Notes: generated by a model from the letters alone, not told the origin. A stretch of DNA of 64,000 bases from Desulfovibrio piger (GCF_951793255.1 NZ_OX636706.1:1385001-1449000), one strand, 5' to 3'. Positions 44,529 to 57,298 are shown, counted from the first letter of the stretch. Program-made: numbers and translations.

Positions 44529-44670
44529 AGAAAAGGTTTTGGAAGGGAGGGGGAAAGGCCGGCCAGGGGCGGCCCGCAGGGCCGTGCCCGTTACGACGAA
44601 GGAAGTTACGGGCATCGAGAGCTGGCTGGAGGGAGGACCTTTTCCCCGAAAAGGTTTCCCTCCCCCTCAG
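44529..44670 (-). repeat. Family A element, copy 9, interrupted by a family B unit
   Basis: Box GGTTTT-type at 44531-44540 and stem at 44622-44670 (GGAGGGAGGACCTTTT with complement), with about 70 extra nt between them compared with other copies. The extra part contains GGCCGTGCCCGTTACG and TTACGGGCATCGA of family B (44571-44620). Confidence 0.6.
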
Positions 44671-44697
44671 CTTTCCCTTTGAGTCTGACGTTACGAC

Positions 44698-46158
44698 CTA
44701 CAGCTGTGCCAGACCGATGCCGGGCAGGGCGGCTTCGAGACCGGCACCCAGGCGGAAGAGGCCGGCTTCGTCAAAGGCCTTGCCGATGAGCTGCATGCCC
44801 ACGGGCATCCTGCTTTCGGCGGCCATGCCCACGGGCAGGGACAGGCCGGGCAGACCGGCCAGGTTCAGGGACAGGGTGTAGGCGTCCATGAGGTACATCT
44901 GCAGCGGATCGGCGCTGTGGCAGCCCATTTCCCAGGCCGTGACGGGGGAGACGGGGGCCAGCAGGGCGTCGCACTGTTCGAGGGCGGCCAGGTATTCGTC
45001 GCGGATAAGGCGGCGGACCTGGGCGGCCTTGCGGAAGTAGGCGTCGTAGTAACCGGAGGAGAGCACATAGGTGCCCAGCAGGATGCGGCGCTTGACTTCC
45101 TGGCCGAAGCCTTCGCTGCGCGAGCGCACATAGAGCTCGGCCAGCTGCTTGACGTCGGCGGCACGATGGCCGTAGCGCACGCCGTCGAAGCGGGCCAGGT
45201 TGGAGCTCGCTTCGGCCATGGCGATGATGTAGTAGGTGGCGATGGCCGCATTGGTATGCGGCAGGCTCACTTCCACGATCTCGGCACCTTCGGCGCGGGC
45301 CGTTTCGATGGCTTTTTCGCACACGGCGCGCACTTCGGGGGCCAGACCTTCGGCATAGAATTCCTTGGGCAGGCCCAGGCGGGCGCCCTTGAGGGAAGGC
45401 GCGGCGGCAGCGGCGTCATAGTCGTCCACGGGGCGGGGATCGCAGGTGGCGTCGCGCTGGTCATGACCGGCGATGACGCCCAGCACGCGGGCGCAGTCGG
45501 CCACGCTGCGGCCCAGGGGACCTATCTGGTCCAGGGAGGAGCCGTAGGCGATGAGGCCGTAACGGGACACGCGGCCGTAGGTGGGCTTGATGCCGGTGCA
45601 GCCGCACAGGCTGGCGGGCTGGCGGATGGAGCCGCCGGTATCGGAGCCCAGGGAGGCGAAGCACTGGCAGGCGGCCACGGATGCGGCGGAACCGCCGCTG
45701 GAGCCGCCGGGCACGCGCTGGAGATCCCAGGGGTTGTGCGTGGTCTTGTAGGCGGAATTCTCCGTGGTGGAGCCCATGGCGAACTCGTCGAGGTTGTTCT
45801 TGCCCAGGATCACGGCACCGGCCTCACGCAGGCGCTGCACGGCAAAGGCGTCGTACACGGGCATGTAGCCTTCGAGGATGCGGGAACCGGCGGTGGTGGG
45901 CATGCCCTGGGTGGACAGGGCGTCCTTGACGGTGACGGGCACGCCCCAGAGGGGCTGGGAGGCGTCGGGGCCCTGGGCGTCCAGCTGGCGGGCACGGGCC
46001 AGAGCGCCTTCGGCATCCACATGGAGCAGGGCGCCCACGCGTTCTTCAGTGGCGGCGATGCGGTCGAGGCAGGCGCGGGTGGCTTCTTCGGCACCGATCT
46101 CTTTCTTTTGCAGGGCATCGGCCAGCGCGGTCAGGTTCAGCGAGCAGATCTCGTTCAT
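44698..46158 (-). CDS. gatA: Aspartyl/glutamyl-tRNA amidotransferase subunit A
   Basis: 486 residues. Amidase-signature enzyme with VTVKDALST (catalytic Lys), [12 protein letters not shown] and [12 protein letters not shown] (the cis-Ser/Ser pair). Releases ammonia from glutamine for GatB to amidate Glu-tRNA(Gln) or Asp-tRNA(Asn). Lies 12 nt after gatC; gatB is not in this window. Confidence 0.97.
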   Translation of the reverse strand: MNEICSLNLTALADALQKKEIGAEEATRACLDRIAATEERVGALLHVDAEGALARARQLDAQGPDASQPLWGVPVTVKDALSTQGMPTTAGSRILEGYMPVYDAFAVQRLREAGAVILGKNNLDEFAMGSTTENSAYKTTHNPWDLQRVPGGSSGGSAASVAACQCFASLGSDTGGSIRQPASLCGCTGIKPTYGRVSRYGLIAYGSSLDQIGPLGRSVADCARVLGVIAGHDQRDATCDPRPVDDYDAAAAAPSLKGARLGLPKEFYAEGLAPEVRAVCEKAIETARAEGAEIVEVSLPHTNAAIATYYIIAMAEASSNLARFDGVRYGHRAADVKQLAELYVRSRSEGFGQEVKRRILLGTYVLSSGYYDAYFRKAAQVRRLIRDEYLAALEQCDALLAPVSPVTAWEMGCHSADPLQMYLMDAYTLSLNLAGLPGLSLPVGMAAESRMPVGMQLIGKAFDEAGLFRLGAGLEAALPGIGLAQL

Positions 46159-46170
46159 GATGCGTCTCCT

Positions 46171-46467
46171 TTAGACGATGCGCGGCACGATGAAATAGTC
46201 TTCATCATGTTCGGGAGCGTTGCCCAGCACATCCTCACGGCGACGCTTGCGCTCGGGCTGGTCGTCGCGCATGGGGGTGGCATGGCTCACGGGGCTGTAG
46301 AGGGGTTCCACGGCGCTGGTGTCCACCTGGGCCAGCACATCCATATAGGCGAGGATGTCGCCGAACTGGCGGGCAAAGAGGGCCTTTTCCTCGTCACTGA
46401 CGGCAAGGCGGGACAGTTGGGCCATGTGGGCCACGACGTCCTGGCTGATATTCTTGTTTTCGGACAT
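46171..46467 (-). CDS. gatC: Aspartyl/glutamyl-tRNA amidotransferase subunit C
   Basis: 98 residues from the ATG at 46467 with an AAGGTAG site. LSRLAVSDEEKALFARQFGDIL and the C-terminal RREDVLGNAPEHDEDYFIVPRI are the family pattern. GatC wraps around GatA and GatB as a belt. An in-frame ATG at 46488 is possible and would add seven residues. Confidence 0.95.
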   Translation of the reverse strand: MSENKNISQDVVAHMAQLSRLAVSDEEKALFARQFGDILAYMDVLAQVDTSAVEPLYSPVSHATPMRDDQPERKRRREDVLGNAPEHDEDYFIVPRIV

Positions 46468-46490
46468 GGGATCTACCTTGAGGGGCACCG

Positions 46491-47897
46491 TTATCGGGCG
46501 GTACGGGTTGTGCCGGTGGTGGCCGGCGAAAGGCGCAGTTTGTACGACGGCTGGGGCGTGGTGGACAGGGGCGCCACACCGGGCGTCGGGGACGTGGCCG
46601 CGGGCGTGTTGAGCACGGCAGGGCCGGCCGACATGCCGGGCAGGCCCGGGATGAGGGAGTTGCCCTGCTCGTCCACGGTGGGCAGCCCCTGCATGCGCAG
46701 GGCGGCACGCTGCAGGATGGCTTCACGCATGTTGCGGAAGCGGGTCAGATCCAGCGGCTCCATACCGTTGGCGCCGGGCTGGAACAGATGCAGTTTCTGG
46801 TGGGCGATGCCTTTTTCGTCCCAGGAAAGGGGAGCCATGGCCCACTGGATCTTCATGTTGGCAGCCTGGGCATTGACCGTGGCGGCCGGGGGGCGGCTGT
46901 CGAAGGCCATGCGCACGGCAAAGCGCACGAAGTCATAGCCCAGGGCCACCCAAAAATCGGTGCCGGGGGCCCGCAGGGCGGCGGGGGCCTGCGTGGCGTC
47001 CCAGGCGGCGGGGAAGACGGCCAGGGCATAGCGGTCGGGCTCGGCCACGGTCTTGCCGTCCAGGCCCTGCTCCCACAGGGTGGTGCCCAGCAGCACGAGG
47101 CGGTCCTCGCCGTTGTACATCAGGCTGGTGGTCAGCAGGTTCATGTTCTTCCAGGAGTCGGGCAGGAAGAGCGCCTCGAACTGCGTCTGGGGGATGGGCG
47201 CGGTGATGTTCTCCTGGGTGGTCGGATTGATGAGCGTGGCGGCCTGGCCGCTCCAGGTGCTGGACTGACCGGGCGTGTAGCTGGCCGAATGCAGGGTGAT
47301 GCCCATGCCGGTGAGCTTCTGGTCCAGCAGGCCGGTCATGCGGGGGCCGTAGTTGTCCGTGGGATAGAAGGCGCCAAAGGTGCGCAGGCCCAGGTCTTCG
47401 GTGACGAGGCTCACCAGACGGTCGATCTGGTCCTGGGGGCTGGGAAAGAAGCGCCAGGCCCGCACGCCTTCGTCACCGGGCAGCAGGCTGGGCATGAAGG
47501 CGAAGAAGACGCGCTTTTCCAGCATGCCGGACGTCTGGAGCTGCTTGAAGACGGGGGCCTGCAGGGGGCCGCCCACCATGACGCAGTTGGGGGGCAGGGC
47601 GGCAAGCTGGGCGTTCCAGTCGGGCTTGCTGGTATCCACCATATGCAGCTGGGCCAGCAGACCGCCGGCCTGGAGTTCACGCAGGGCGATCTCGGCGCCG
47701 TTGCGGATCTTGGCGCTTACGCCGGCATAGGGGCCGCCGCTGGGCAGGGCCAGGGCGATGTGAGGCCCCGTGGGCGTGGCGGGCTTGGGAGCCGGAGCCT
47801 TGCTGGGAGCGGAGGAAGAGAACTGGCAGGCGCTGAGCGCCAGAGCCAGGAGCAGCAGGATCGGGAGAAAAACGCGGGACGAGCAGCTGTTTTTCAT
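46491..47897 (-). CDS. Lipoprotein with periplasmic-binding-type fold (LpoA/LppC-like)
   Basis: 468 residues from the ATG at 47897. Lipobox LALSAC at the N-terminus followed by a Ser/Pro/Ala linker, then a type I periplasmic-binding-like domain beginning HIALALPSGGPYAGVSAKIRNGAEIAL. Such proteins are branched-chain amino acid binding proteins or LpoA-type activators of class A PBPs. The second reading fits a lipid anchor without transporter genes and a PBP1A gene elsewhere in this window. The C-terminal tail is Pro/Thr-rich. Located upstream of gatC, 23 nt gap. Confidence 0.6.
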   Translation of the reverse strand: MKNSCSSRVFLPILLLLALALSACQFSSSAPSKAPAPKPATPTGPHIALALPSGGPYAGVSAKIRNGAEIALRELQAGGLLAQLHMVDTSKPDWNAQLAALPPNCVMVGGPLQAPVFKQLQTSGMLEKRVFFAFMPSLLPGDEGVRAWRFFPSPQDQIDRLVSLVTEDLGLRTFGAFYPTDNYGPRMTGLLDQKLTGMGITLHSASYTPGQSSTWSGQAATLINPTTQENITAPIPQTQFEALFLPDSWKNMNLLTTSLMYNGEDRLVLLGTTLWEQGLDGKTVAEPDRYALAVFPAAWDATQAPAALRAPGTDFWVALGYDFVRFAVRMAFDSRPPAATVNAQAANMKIQWAMAPLSWDEKGIAHQKLHLFQPGANGMEPLDLTRFRNMREAILQRAALRMQGLPTVDEQGNSLIPGLPGMSAGPAVLNTPAATSPTPGVAPLSTTPQPSYKLRLSPATTGTTRTAR

Positions 47898-48442
47898 GGC
47901 AGTACAGGGCTGAAAGGATGCGTCGTTTCCGGACGCGGGACGGGCCGGGACCGGATGGCCGGTGATGGCATGCCTCAGGCAGGCGGCATGACGGACATGC
48001 TGCCGGGCACGGGACGGGCAGGAGCGGCGTTCCCGGGCAAGTCTGGAATCATAGCCCGCTCTGCGGCGTGGCGCAAGGGGCGGGAGAGAGGCAGGCGGGG
48101 AGGGGAAAGGGACAAAAAAACGCGACGCGCCCAAGGATTGGATTGGAGCGGAGCGCGTCGCGGCTGTGCCTGTGGGAGGCACAAATATGGAGGTCTTCCG
48201 GCGTGCCGGAAGGGGGGACCATCTGCAAATCCAGAAAGTTATGCAGCAAAAAAAAATTTTTGTAACGATGCGTCATGGCAGGAAATATCCTTGTCCCGAC
48301 AAAGCGTTTCCCGGCAGCGGCCGGCGGTGTGCGCAGGGCTTGTTGCAGGCCGTGTGCGGGGCTGCGGCCATCCCCGTTCCATGCCCTGTGCGGGGCCGGA
48401 GACGAAAAATGCGGAAGCTCCGGGGAGCTTCCGCAAAGGGGA
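47898..48442. other. 545-bp intergenic region
   Basis: Between the LpoA-like gene and the small lipoprotein gene, both minus. Holds the lipoprotein terminator and an A/T-rich patch near 48240-48262 that may be the promoter of the LpoA-like gene. No gene seen. Confidence 0.5.
48405..48436 (-). terminator. Terminator after the small lipoprotein gene
   Basis: GCGGAAGCTC-cggg-GAGCTTCCGC with ATTTTTCG on the minus strand. Confidence 0.7.
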
Positions 48443-48736
48443 TCAGCGGCGCGGGGGATGGTCCCGCCTGTCGTCGCGGCGGTCATGGACGGGGATGGGC
48501 TTGTTGTCCCCGTGGCGGGGTTCCGGGCGGGGAGACACATGGGGCGGCGGCGCAGGCTTGCCGGGCTGGGCCCTGTGCGGCGGTGGCGGCGGTTGCCGGT
48601 GATGGCGCGGCGGTGGCGGGTCGTCATACCAGGGGTCATTGTCATGCACACAGCCTGTCCCCAGGACGAAGAGCCCGGAGAGCAGGATCAGGGCCAGGAC
48701 ATGCAGGAGCCTGACAAAAGCGGGATGCGTACGCAT
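48443..48736 (-). CDS. Small Pro/His/Arg-rich lipoprotein
   Basis: 97 residues from the ATG at 48736 (AAGGAG upstream). A signal peptide with lipobox VLGTGC (about residues 23-28) is followed by 70 residues of proline, histidine and arginine repeats (DDPPPPRHH, PPPHRAQ) without other folds. Likely membrane-anchored on the periplasmic side. I do not recognise the family. Compositionally it resembles the secreted repeat protein at 40566-41090. Confidence 0.65.
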   Translation of the reverse strand: MRTHPAFVRLLHVLALILLSGLFVLGTGCVHDNDPWYDDPPPPRHHRQPPPPPHRAQPGKPAPPPHVSPRPEPRHGDNKPIPVHDRRDDRRDHPPRR

Positions 48737-48800
48737 AGGCACTCCTTGGTTCCCTCCAGGATAGCACCCCCGGCCAAGGAACAAAAGAGGCCGCGGGCAT

Positions 48801-48832
48801 AAAAAAAGGGACGGCCCCGAAGGGCCGTCCCT
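48801..48832 (-). terminator. Terminator after dnaK
   Basis: AGGGACGGCCC and GGGCCGTCCCT around GAA-type loop, followed on the minus strand by seven T. Confidence 0.8.
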
Positions 48833-48853
48833 GAGATGCATAGGGTATGGGGA

Positions 48854-50770
<1,917 letters not shown>

Positions 50771-51197
50771 ATGTGGATCCTCCTCGGAGAAATAAAAACT
50801 GTATCGGTGAACGCCTTGGCGGCGTCTCTTTCGCTTGCGTCCTCTAAGTAAGTCTTTCTGCGTGCTCGTCCAGTGGCAAATGAAAATTTTTTTCTGTGGG
50901 CCCGGCATACGGGCAGGGAGGAAAGGGGAAGCGCGGAGGATGGACAATCATGAAAGGACAGCCGCCCGGCACTGGCGGCAGGCCCTGTCCCTAGGCCGGG
51001 AGGGGCGGGCGGGAGCGCCTCATGACGGCATGACCGGCAGGGGAGCGGGGCCGTTTGCCGAGGGGCGGGACACGACCGGAGCGGAGGAAAAGTACCCCTG
51101 TTCCATGCGATACGGCCTTGCTTTCCCCGCTGGAAAAATGTAGTGAAAAAAGTAACGACTAACATGAAGGGCGCAACGCGCCGAAGAAGGAGGATAT
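50771..51197. other. 427-bp divergent intergenic region
   Basis: Between dnaK and the split-Soret cytochrome gene. No ORF or repeat I can support. AT-rich patches next to each gene probably hold their promoters, but no clear -35/-10 pair stands out. Confidence 0.5.
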
Positions 51198-52034
51198 ATG
51201 GACAACAGCAGACGCAATTGCCTGTGTGGCCTCGGTGGTCTGGCCGTGGGCGGGGCCGTGGCGGCCCTGGTGGGTACCGGCGGCAGCATCGCCCAGGCGG
51301 CGGCTCCGGCCAAGCGCTTCGAGCAGGTCAACGGCGAATTCGGCTGGAAGCCCCACAAGCTGGATCCCAAGGAATGCGCCAAGGTGGCCTATGAAGGTTA
51401 CTGGTACAAGGGCTACGCCTGTGGTTACGGTGCCTTCTACAGCATCATCGGTCTGCTGGGCGAAAAATACGGCGCCCCGTACAACCAGTTCCCCTTCAGC
51501 ATGCTGGAAGCCAACAAGGGCGGCATCTCCGACTGGGGCACCATCTGCGGCGCCCTGTACGGTGCTGCTGCGGCCTATGCCCTGTTCTGGGGCCGCAAGG
51601 AACGCACCCCCATGGTCAACGAGCTGTACCGCTGGTACGAAGTGACCAAACTGCCCATCTACAACCCCGGCGACCTGGCCCAGGGCGTCAAGGGCGACCT
51701 GCCCAACAACGCTTCCGGCTCCGTGCTCTGCCACATCTCCGTGTCCAAATGGTGTGCCGCCAACAAGATCGAAGCCACCAGCAAGGCCCGCAGCGAACGT
51801 TGCGGCCGTCTGACCGCCGACGTGGCCTACAAGGCCGTGGAGATCTTCAACGCCAAGATCGAACAGGGCAAGAACTACAAGGGCACCTTCGCCGTGCAGC
51901 CCGCCGTGAGCGGCTGTGGCGAATGCCATCAGACCAAGGGCAACGATGCCAACTGGGCCAAGGGCGTCATGGACTGCACCCCCTGCCACAACGGCGCGGA
52001 CCCCCTGCTGAACAAGTTTGAAAACCATCCCTAG
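51198..52034 (+). CDS. Split-Soret cytochrome c
   Basis: 278 residues with a twin-arginine-like signal (NSRRNCLCGLGGLAVGGAVAAL). A large domain is followed by two c-type haem sites, CGECH and CTPCH, in the last 45 residues. This is the dimeric di-haem split-Soret protein of Desulfovibrio, in which two haems stack. A CGYG cysteine region near residue 75 belongs to the associated domain. Periplasmic electron transfer; the partner is unknown. Own ribosome site AAGGAGG and terminator at 52086-52117. Confidence 0.93.
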   Translation: MDNSRRNCLCGLGGLAVGGAVAALVGTGGSIAQAAAPAKRFEQVNGEFGWKPHKLDPKECAKVAYEGYWYKGYACGYGAFYSIIGLLGEKYGAPYNQFPFSMLEANKGGISDWGTICGALYGAAAAYALFWGRKERTPMVNELYRWYEVTKLPIYNPGDLAQGVKGDLPNNASGSVLCHISVSKWCAANKIEATSKARSERCGRLTADVAYKAVEIFNAKIEQGKNYKGTFAVQPAVSGCGECHQTKGNDANWAKGVMDCTPCHNGADPLLNKFENHP

Positions 52035-52085
52035 GTCCGGGACCCCGCTTCCGGGCATACCTGCCTGAAAGCATAGGATAAAAAG

Positions 52086-52117
52086 AAGGGCGCGGCTCCA
52101 AGGAGCTGCGCCCTTTT
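52086..52117 (+). terminator. Terminator after the split-Soret cytochrome
   Basis: GGGCGCGGCTCC paired with GGAGCTGCGCCC, then TTTTCG. Confidence 0.75.
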
Positions 52118-52205
52118 CGTTATGGGCTTTAGCCTGTTGAGCGCCTGACAGGCGCGAAACAAAAAACCACCCGCTATGCGGGTGGAGACAATACGTTATA
52201 CACAC

Positions 52206-52271
52206 AAAAACACCTTTCCGCTACGATGAAGTTGTTCAAGCCCATCGCAACATTAACGGAAAGGTGTTTTT
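52206..52271 (+). promoter_or_regulatory. Inverted repeat in the tnpA leader
   Basis: AAAAACACCTTTCCG (52206-52220) and its exact complement CGGAAAGGTGTTTTT (52257-52271), ending 4 nt before the tnpA start codon. The stem would hide the translation start, as in the IS200 leader that keeps transposase levels low. Confidence 0.6.
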
Positions 52272-52274
52272 GTT

Positions 52275-52730
52275 ATGGGAACCAAGGCTCATAGCCTAGC
52301 GCATACGAAATGGTTGTGCAAGTATCATATCGTCTTTACTCCAAAATATAGAAGAAAAATAATCTTCGCACAGCTCCGTGAAAGTATAAAAGAAATTCTG
52401 CAATGCCTCTGCAAATATAAAGGGGTTGAGATTCTGGAAGGGCATCTGATGCCGGATCATGTCCACATGCTGGTGTCCATTCCTCCTAAAATCAGTGTGG
52501 CAAATTTCATGGGCTACCTGAAAGGGAAAAGTTCGTTGATGATATTCGATAAGCACGCAAACCTTAAATATAAGTTTGGCAACAGAAAATTTTGGGCCGA
52601 AGGATATTATGTCAGTACGGTGGGGCTTAATGAGGCAACGATCAAAAAATATATCCAGGATCAGGAACGTCACGACATTATGAGAGACAAGCTGACATCA
52701 CGCGAATATCAAGACCCCTTTAAGGGGTAG
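52275..52730 (+). CDS. IS200/IS605 family Y1 HUH transposase TnpA
   Basis: 151 residues. HUH motif in MPDHVHMLVSIPP, typical NFMGYLKGKSSLMIFD segment, and the catalytic-tyrosine helix ATIKKYIQDQ near the C-terminus. KYHIVFTPKYRRK opens the fold. Clearly different from the TnpA at 28890, so these are two separate IS types. Start ATG 52275 lies directly after the leader inverted repeat. Confidence 0.93.
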   Translation: MGTKAHSLAHTKWLCKYHIVFTPKYRRKIIFAQLRESIKEILQCLCKYKGVEILEGHLMPDHVHMLVSIPPKISVANFMGYLKGKSSLMIFDKHANLKYKFGNRKFWAEGYYVSTVGLNEATIKKYIQDQERHDIMRDKLTSREYQDPFKG

Positions 52731-52934
52731 CCAAGGCGGCAAGGGCACTGGGCTTGAACAGCGTGAAAGCCAGCGTCTTTAGGCGCAGCCGGTAACAGGC
52801 CCTTACAGGGCCAGAGCAAACCACCCGCTTTGCGGGTGGTTCTGATTTGGCTGGTTCCTGTCGGCCGTATGGCCGGACGCCCTGCCCGCCGGTCGACGGT
52901 GTGACGCCGGCGGCCTGCGGGCTTTCTCTTCGTT

Positions 52935-53750
52935 CTAGCCCACCAGGCTGGAGAAGCTCATGACCAGGCAGAGACCGCCGATGCAGGCCACCGTGGCGGC
53001 GTTGCCGTTGCCGGAGGCATTGGCTTCGGGGATGACTTCTTCGATGACCACATAGACCATGGCGCCTGCCGCCGCAGCCAGGGCAAAGGGCAGCAGGCTG
53101 CCCGCCACCTGGGAGGCGACGGCACCGAGGATGGCGCCGATGGGGGCCGTACAGCCGGAAAAGACGCCGCACAGCCAGGACCGTTTGGCCGAGAAACCTT
53201 CGGCCCTCAGGGCCGTGGCCACCACCAGGCCTTCGGGCAGGTTCTGGAGCAGGGTGGTACCGGTGACCATGAAAGCGGAGCTCATCTCCAGGGCCACGCC
53301 CGAGGGCAGGGTGCTGCCCGCGGCCACGGCGCCGTACCCCACGCCCATGGTCAGGCCTTCGGGGATGTGGTGCAGGGCCATGGCCGTGACCAGCAGGACG
53401 CTGCGGCGCCAGCTGGTGGAAAGGCCCTCCTGCTGCTTCTGGCGGATGTGCAGATGGGGCAGGAGATGGTCAAGGCCCATGAGGAAGGCGGCACCGGCCA
53501 TGAGGCCGCAGACGATGGGGATGAAATGCAGGCGGCCCATATGGGAGGCCATCTCGGCCGCGGGCTGCAGCAGGCCCAGGAAGGCTGCGCCCAGCATCAT
53601 GCCGCCGGCGGCCCCCAGCATGCAGTCCATGGCCAGACGGGAAAACTCGCGGCGCAGGAAGATGGCACTGGCCCCCAGACTGACCGAGATCCAGGAAAGG
53701 ATACCGGCAAGCAGGGACTGCAGGATGGGATGACCAAAAAGTGCTTCCAT
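52935..53750 (-). CDS. ZIP family divalent metal transporter
   Basis: 271 residues from the ATG at 53750 (AAGGAG upstream). Eight helices with the metal-site motifs HHIPEGLTMGVGYG (helix 4) and NLPEGLVVATAL (helix 5), and a His-containing cytoplasmic loop (HLLPHLHIRQKQQ). Imports zinc, iron or similar ions, depending on the subtype. An in-frame extension upstream is made from family B repeat and is not conserved. Confidence 0.9.
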   Translation of the reverse strand: MEALFGHPILQSLLAGILSWISVSLGASAIFLRREFSRLAMDCMLGAAGGMMLGAAFLGLLQPAAEMASHMGRLHFIPIVCGLMAGAAFLMGLDHLLPHLHIRQKQQEGLSTSWRRSVLLVTAMALHHIPEGLTMGVGYGAVAAGSTLPSGVALEMSSAFMVTGTTLLQNLPEGLVVATALRAEGFSAKRSWLCGVFSGCTAPIGAILGAVASQVAGSLLPFALAAAAGAMVYVVIEEVIPEANASGNGNAATVACIGGLCLVMSFSSLVG

Positions 53751-53806
53751 GAAACATTCTCCTTCTGGTTGGTCAGACCGGGCCCGATGTGTCACGCGCT
53801 GTTGCA

Positions 53807-53989
53807 GCAACGCGCGACCGGATGGCGGCCGTAAGGCCGTGCCCGTTGGCCGCGAGGCCACTACGGGCATCGACAGCAACGCGCGACCGAAGGCGGCCGC
53901 AGGCCGTGCCCGTTGGCCGCGAGGCCATTACGGGCATCGACAGCAACGCGCGACCGGATGGCGGCCGTAAGGCCGTGCCCGTTGGCCAA
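53807..53989 (+). repeat. Family B REP-like tandem array, two full units and one partial
   Basis: Units start at 53807 (69 nt), 53876 (67 nt) and 53943 (47 nt, cut). Each has CGCGCGACC, GGCGGCCGTAAGGCCG and TGCCCGTTGGCCGCGAGGCC...ACGGGCATCGACAG, i.e. two hairpins. Single copies occur at 19746-19816 and within 44571-44620. Confidence 0.8.
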
Positions 53990-54263
53990 GACTCTCGGCA
54001 AAAGGCCGGGCGTGGCATCCGGGGCCGTCGGTATGACCGGCGGGGGGCTGTAAGGCGAAAGGTCCACGGAACACACCGCAAAACGGCATCCCTGCGGCCT
54101 GCCGCGCCCCCCGGAACGGCAGCCGCCGGACATGCGTACATGACGGCGTGATGAAGACGCCTTCCCGGTATGTGCGGGAAGGAGGGGACGGCGCTGGCCG
54201 TCCCTGCGGGAAGATCCCCGTGCCGGGACAGGGGCGGACGGGCCGCCGCCGTTCCCGGGCATG

Positions 54264-54301
54264 AAAAAAAGAAAGGGCGCCTTGGGCAAGGCTCCCTTTC
54301 C
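54264..54301 (-). terminator. Terminator after recR
   Basis: GAAAGGG...GCCTT / AAGGC...CCCTTTC stem with seven T on the minus strand. Confidence 0.65.
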
Positions 54302-54324
54302 CGTCTGGAAATTGCCGGGACGCG

Positions 54325-54933
54325 CTAGATATCCTGCCGGTATTGCAGGGACTGGCGCAATGTCTCCCGGTCCATGTATTTGACCTCCGCGCCCAGGGGG
54401 ATGCCCTGGGCAAGACGCGATACCCTGATGTGCGGGAAACGCTTGCGGACGAGGTTCCTGATGAACGACGCCGTGTTCTCCGCATCGATGGTGGCCCCCA
54501 GGGCCAGGATGAGCTCGTGGATCTCGCCTTCCTCCAGCCGGGAGATGAGGCGGTCGAGGTCGAGGCTGTCGCTGTCCATGTTGGCCAGCGGGGCCAGCAG
54601 GCCGCCGAGGATTATGTACTGGCCGTGATAGAAGCCGCCTTCGTCCAGGGTCAGCATGCTGTCCCACTCGTTGACCAGGCAGAGCGTGTCCCGGGAGCGG
54701 TTCTCGTCCTTGCAGATGTCACAGGGATCGGTGGCCGAAAGGCCGCCGCAGCGCGAACACAGGTGCAGATTGTCCCGCAGGTCGTGGATGCCCTTGCCCA
54801 GGCGCCGGGTCTCGGCCTCGGGCCACTTGAGCAGGGTCATGGCCACGCGCATGGCCGACTTGGGGCCAAGCCCGGGCAGGCGCGCCAGCTGTTCCACCAG
54901 GGCGCGCAGCGGTTCGGGAATCTGGCTGTGCAT
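54325..54933 (-). CDS. recR: Recombination protein RecR
   Basis: 202 residues. Helix-hairpin-helix near the N-terminus (LARLPGLGPKSAMRVA), the four-cysteine zinc finger CSRCGGLSATDPCDIC at about residues 58-73, and a Toprim domain. Loads RecA in the RecFOR gap repair pathway. Third gene of the dnaX-ybaB-recR operon, 3 nt after ybaB. Confidence 0.96.
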   Translation of the reverse strand: MHSQIPEPLRALVEQLARLPGLGPKSAMRVAMTLLKWPEAETRRLGKGIHDLRDNLHLCSRCGGLSATDPCDICKDENRSRDTLCLVNEWDSMLTLDEGGFYHGQYIILGGLLAPLANMDSDSLDLDRLISRLEEGEIHELILALGATIDAENTASFIRNLVRKRFPHIRVSRLAQGIPLGAEVKYMDRETLRQSLQYRQDI

Positions 54934-54936
54934 GGC

Positions 54937-55240
54937 CTAGAACACGCCGGGAAGGCGGATGCCGCCGGAGATGGCGCTCATCTCGCGGTCCAGGGTCTCG
55001 CGGGCGATGCGGCCGGCTTCATTGACGGCAGCCATGATGAGGTCCTGCAGCATTTCCACGTCGCCGCCTTCCAGGGCCTTGGGGTCGATGGTGAGGCCGC
55101 GCAGTTCCTGCTTGCCGGAGACCACGGCCTTGACCATGCCGCCGCCGCTGCTGGCTTCGTAGGTGCGTTCGTTGAGTTCGTTCTGCAGCTTGGCCAGCTT
55201 GTTCTGCATGACCTGCGCCTGGCGCAGGATATCGTTCATG

Positions 55241-55248
<8 letters not shown>
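54937..55248 (-). CDS. ybaB: YbaB/EbfC nucleoid-associated protein
   Basis: 103 residues; an internal ATG at 55239 (MNDILR) is an alternative start. Typical QAQVMQNKLAKLQNEL helix and a middle beta sheet with SGGGMVKAVVSG. Forms dimers that bind DNA. Overlaps dnaX by 8 nt and precedes recR, the common bacterial order. Confidence 0.95.
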
Positions 55249-57238
<1,990 letters not shown>

Positions 57239-57298
57239 GAAAAAAACGGCAGGGCGCGCCTGTCCCCCTGAAGGTTACAGGCGCGCCGGAAGAGAGTG

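Larger units (their letters stand above)
44072..44697. other. 626-bp intergenic region with repeats and terminators
   Basis: Between the convergent ends of cyuA and gatA. It carries family A copies 8 and 9, a family B unit inside copy 9, and two classical terminators. No supported gene. Confidence 0.6.
52165..52845 (+). mobile_element. IS200/IS605-type element, TnpA only
   Basis: Matching subterminal palindromes at both sides: CCACCCGC-tat-GCGGGTGG (52167-52185) and AACCACCCGC-ttt-GCGGGTGGTT (52819-52841). Between them is a single tnpA. Local base composition drops to about 40% GC. Precise ends unproven. Confidence 0.65.
53751..54324. other. 574-bp intergenic region with family B array
   Basis: Between the ZIP gene and recR. 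Contains the tandem family B array (53807-53989) and the recR terminator. The remaining 270 nt show nothing I can support. Confidence 0.6.

Noticed and set aside
53807..53989. CRISPR array
   Set aside because: Repeats are directly adjacent without variable spacers, units are about 68 nt with internal hairpins, and no cas gene is near.
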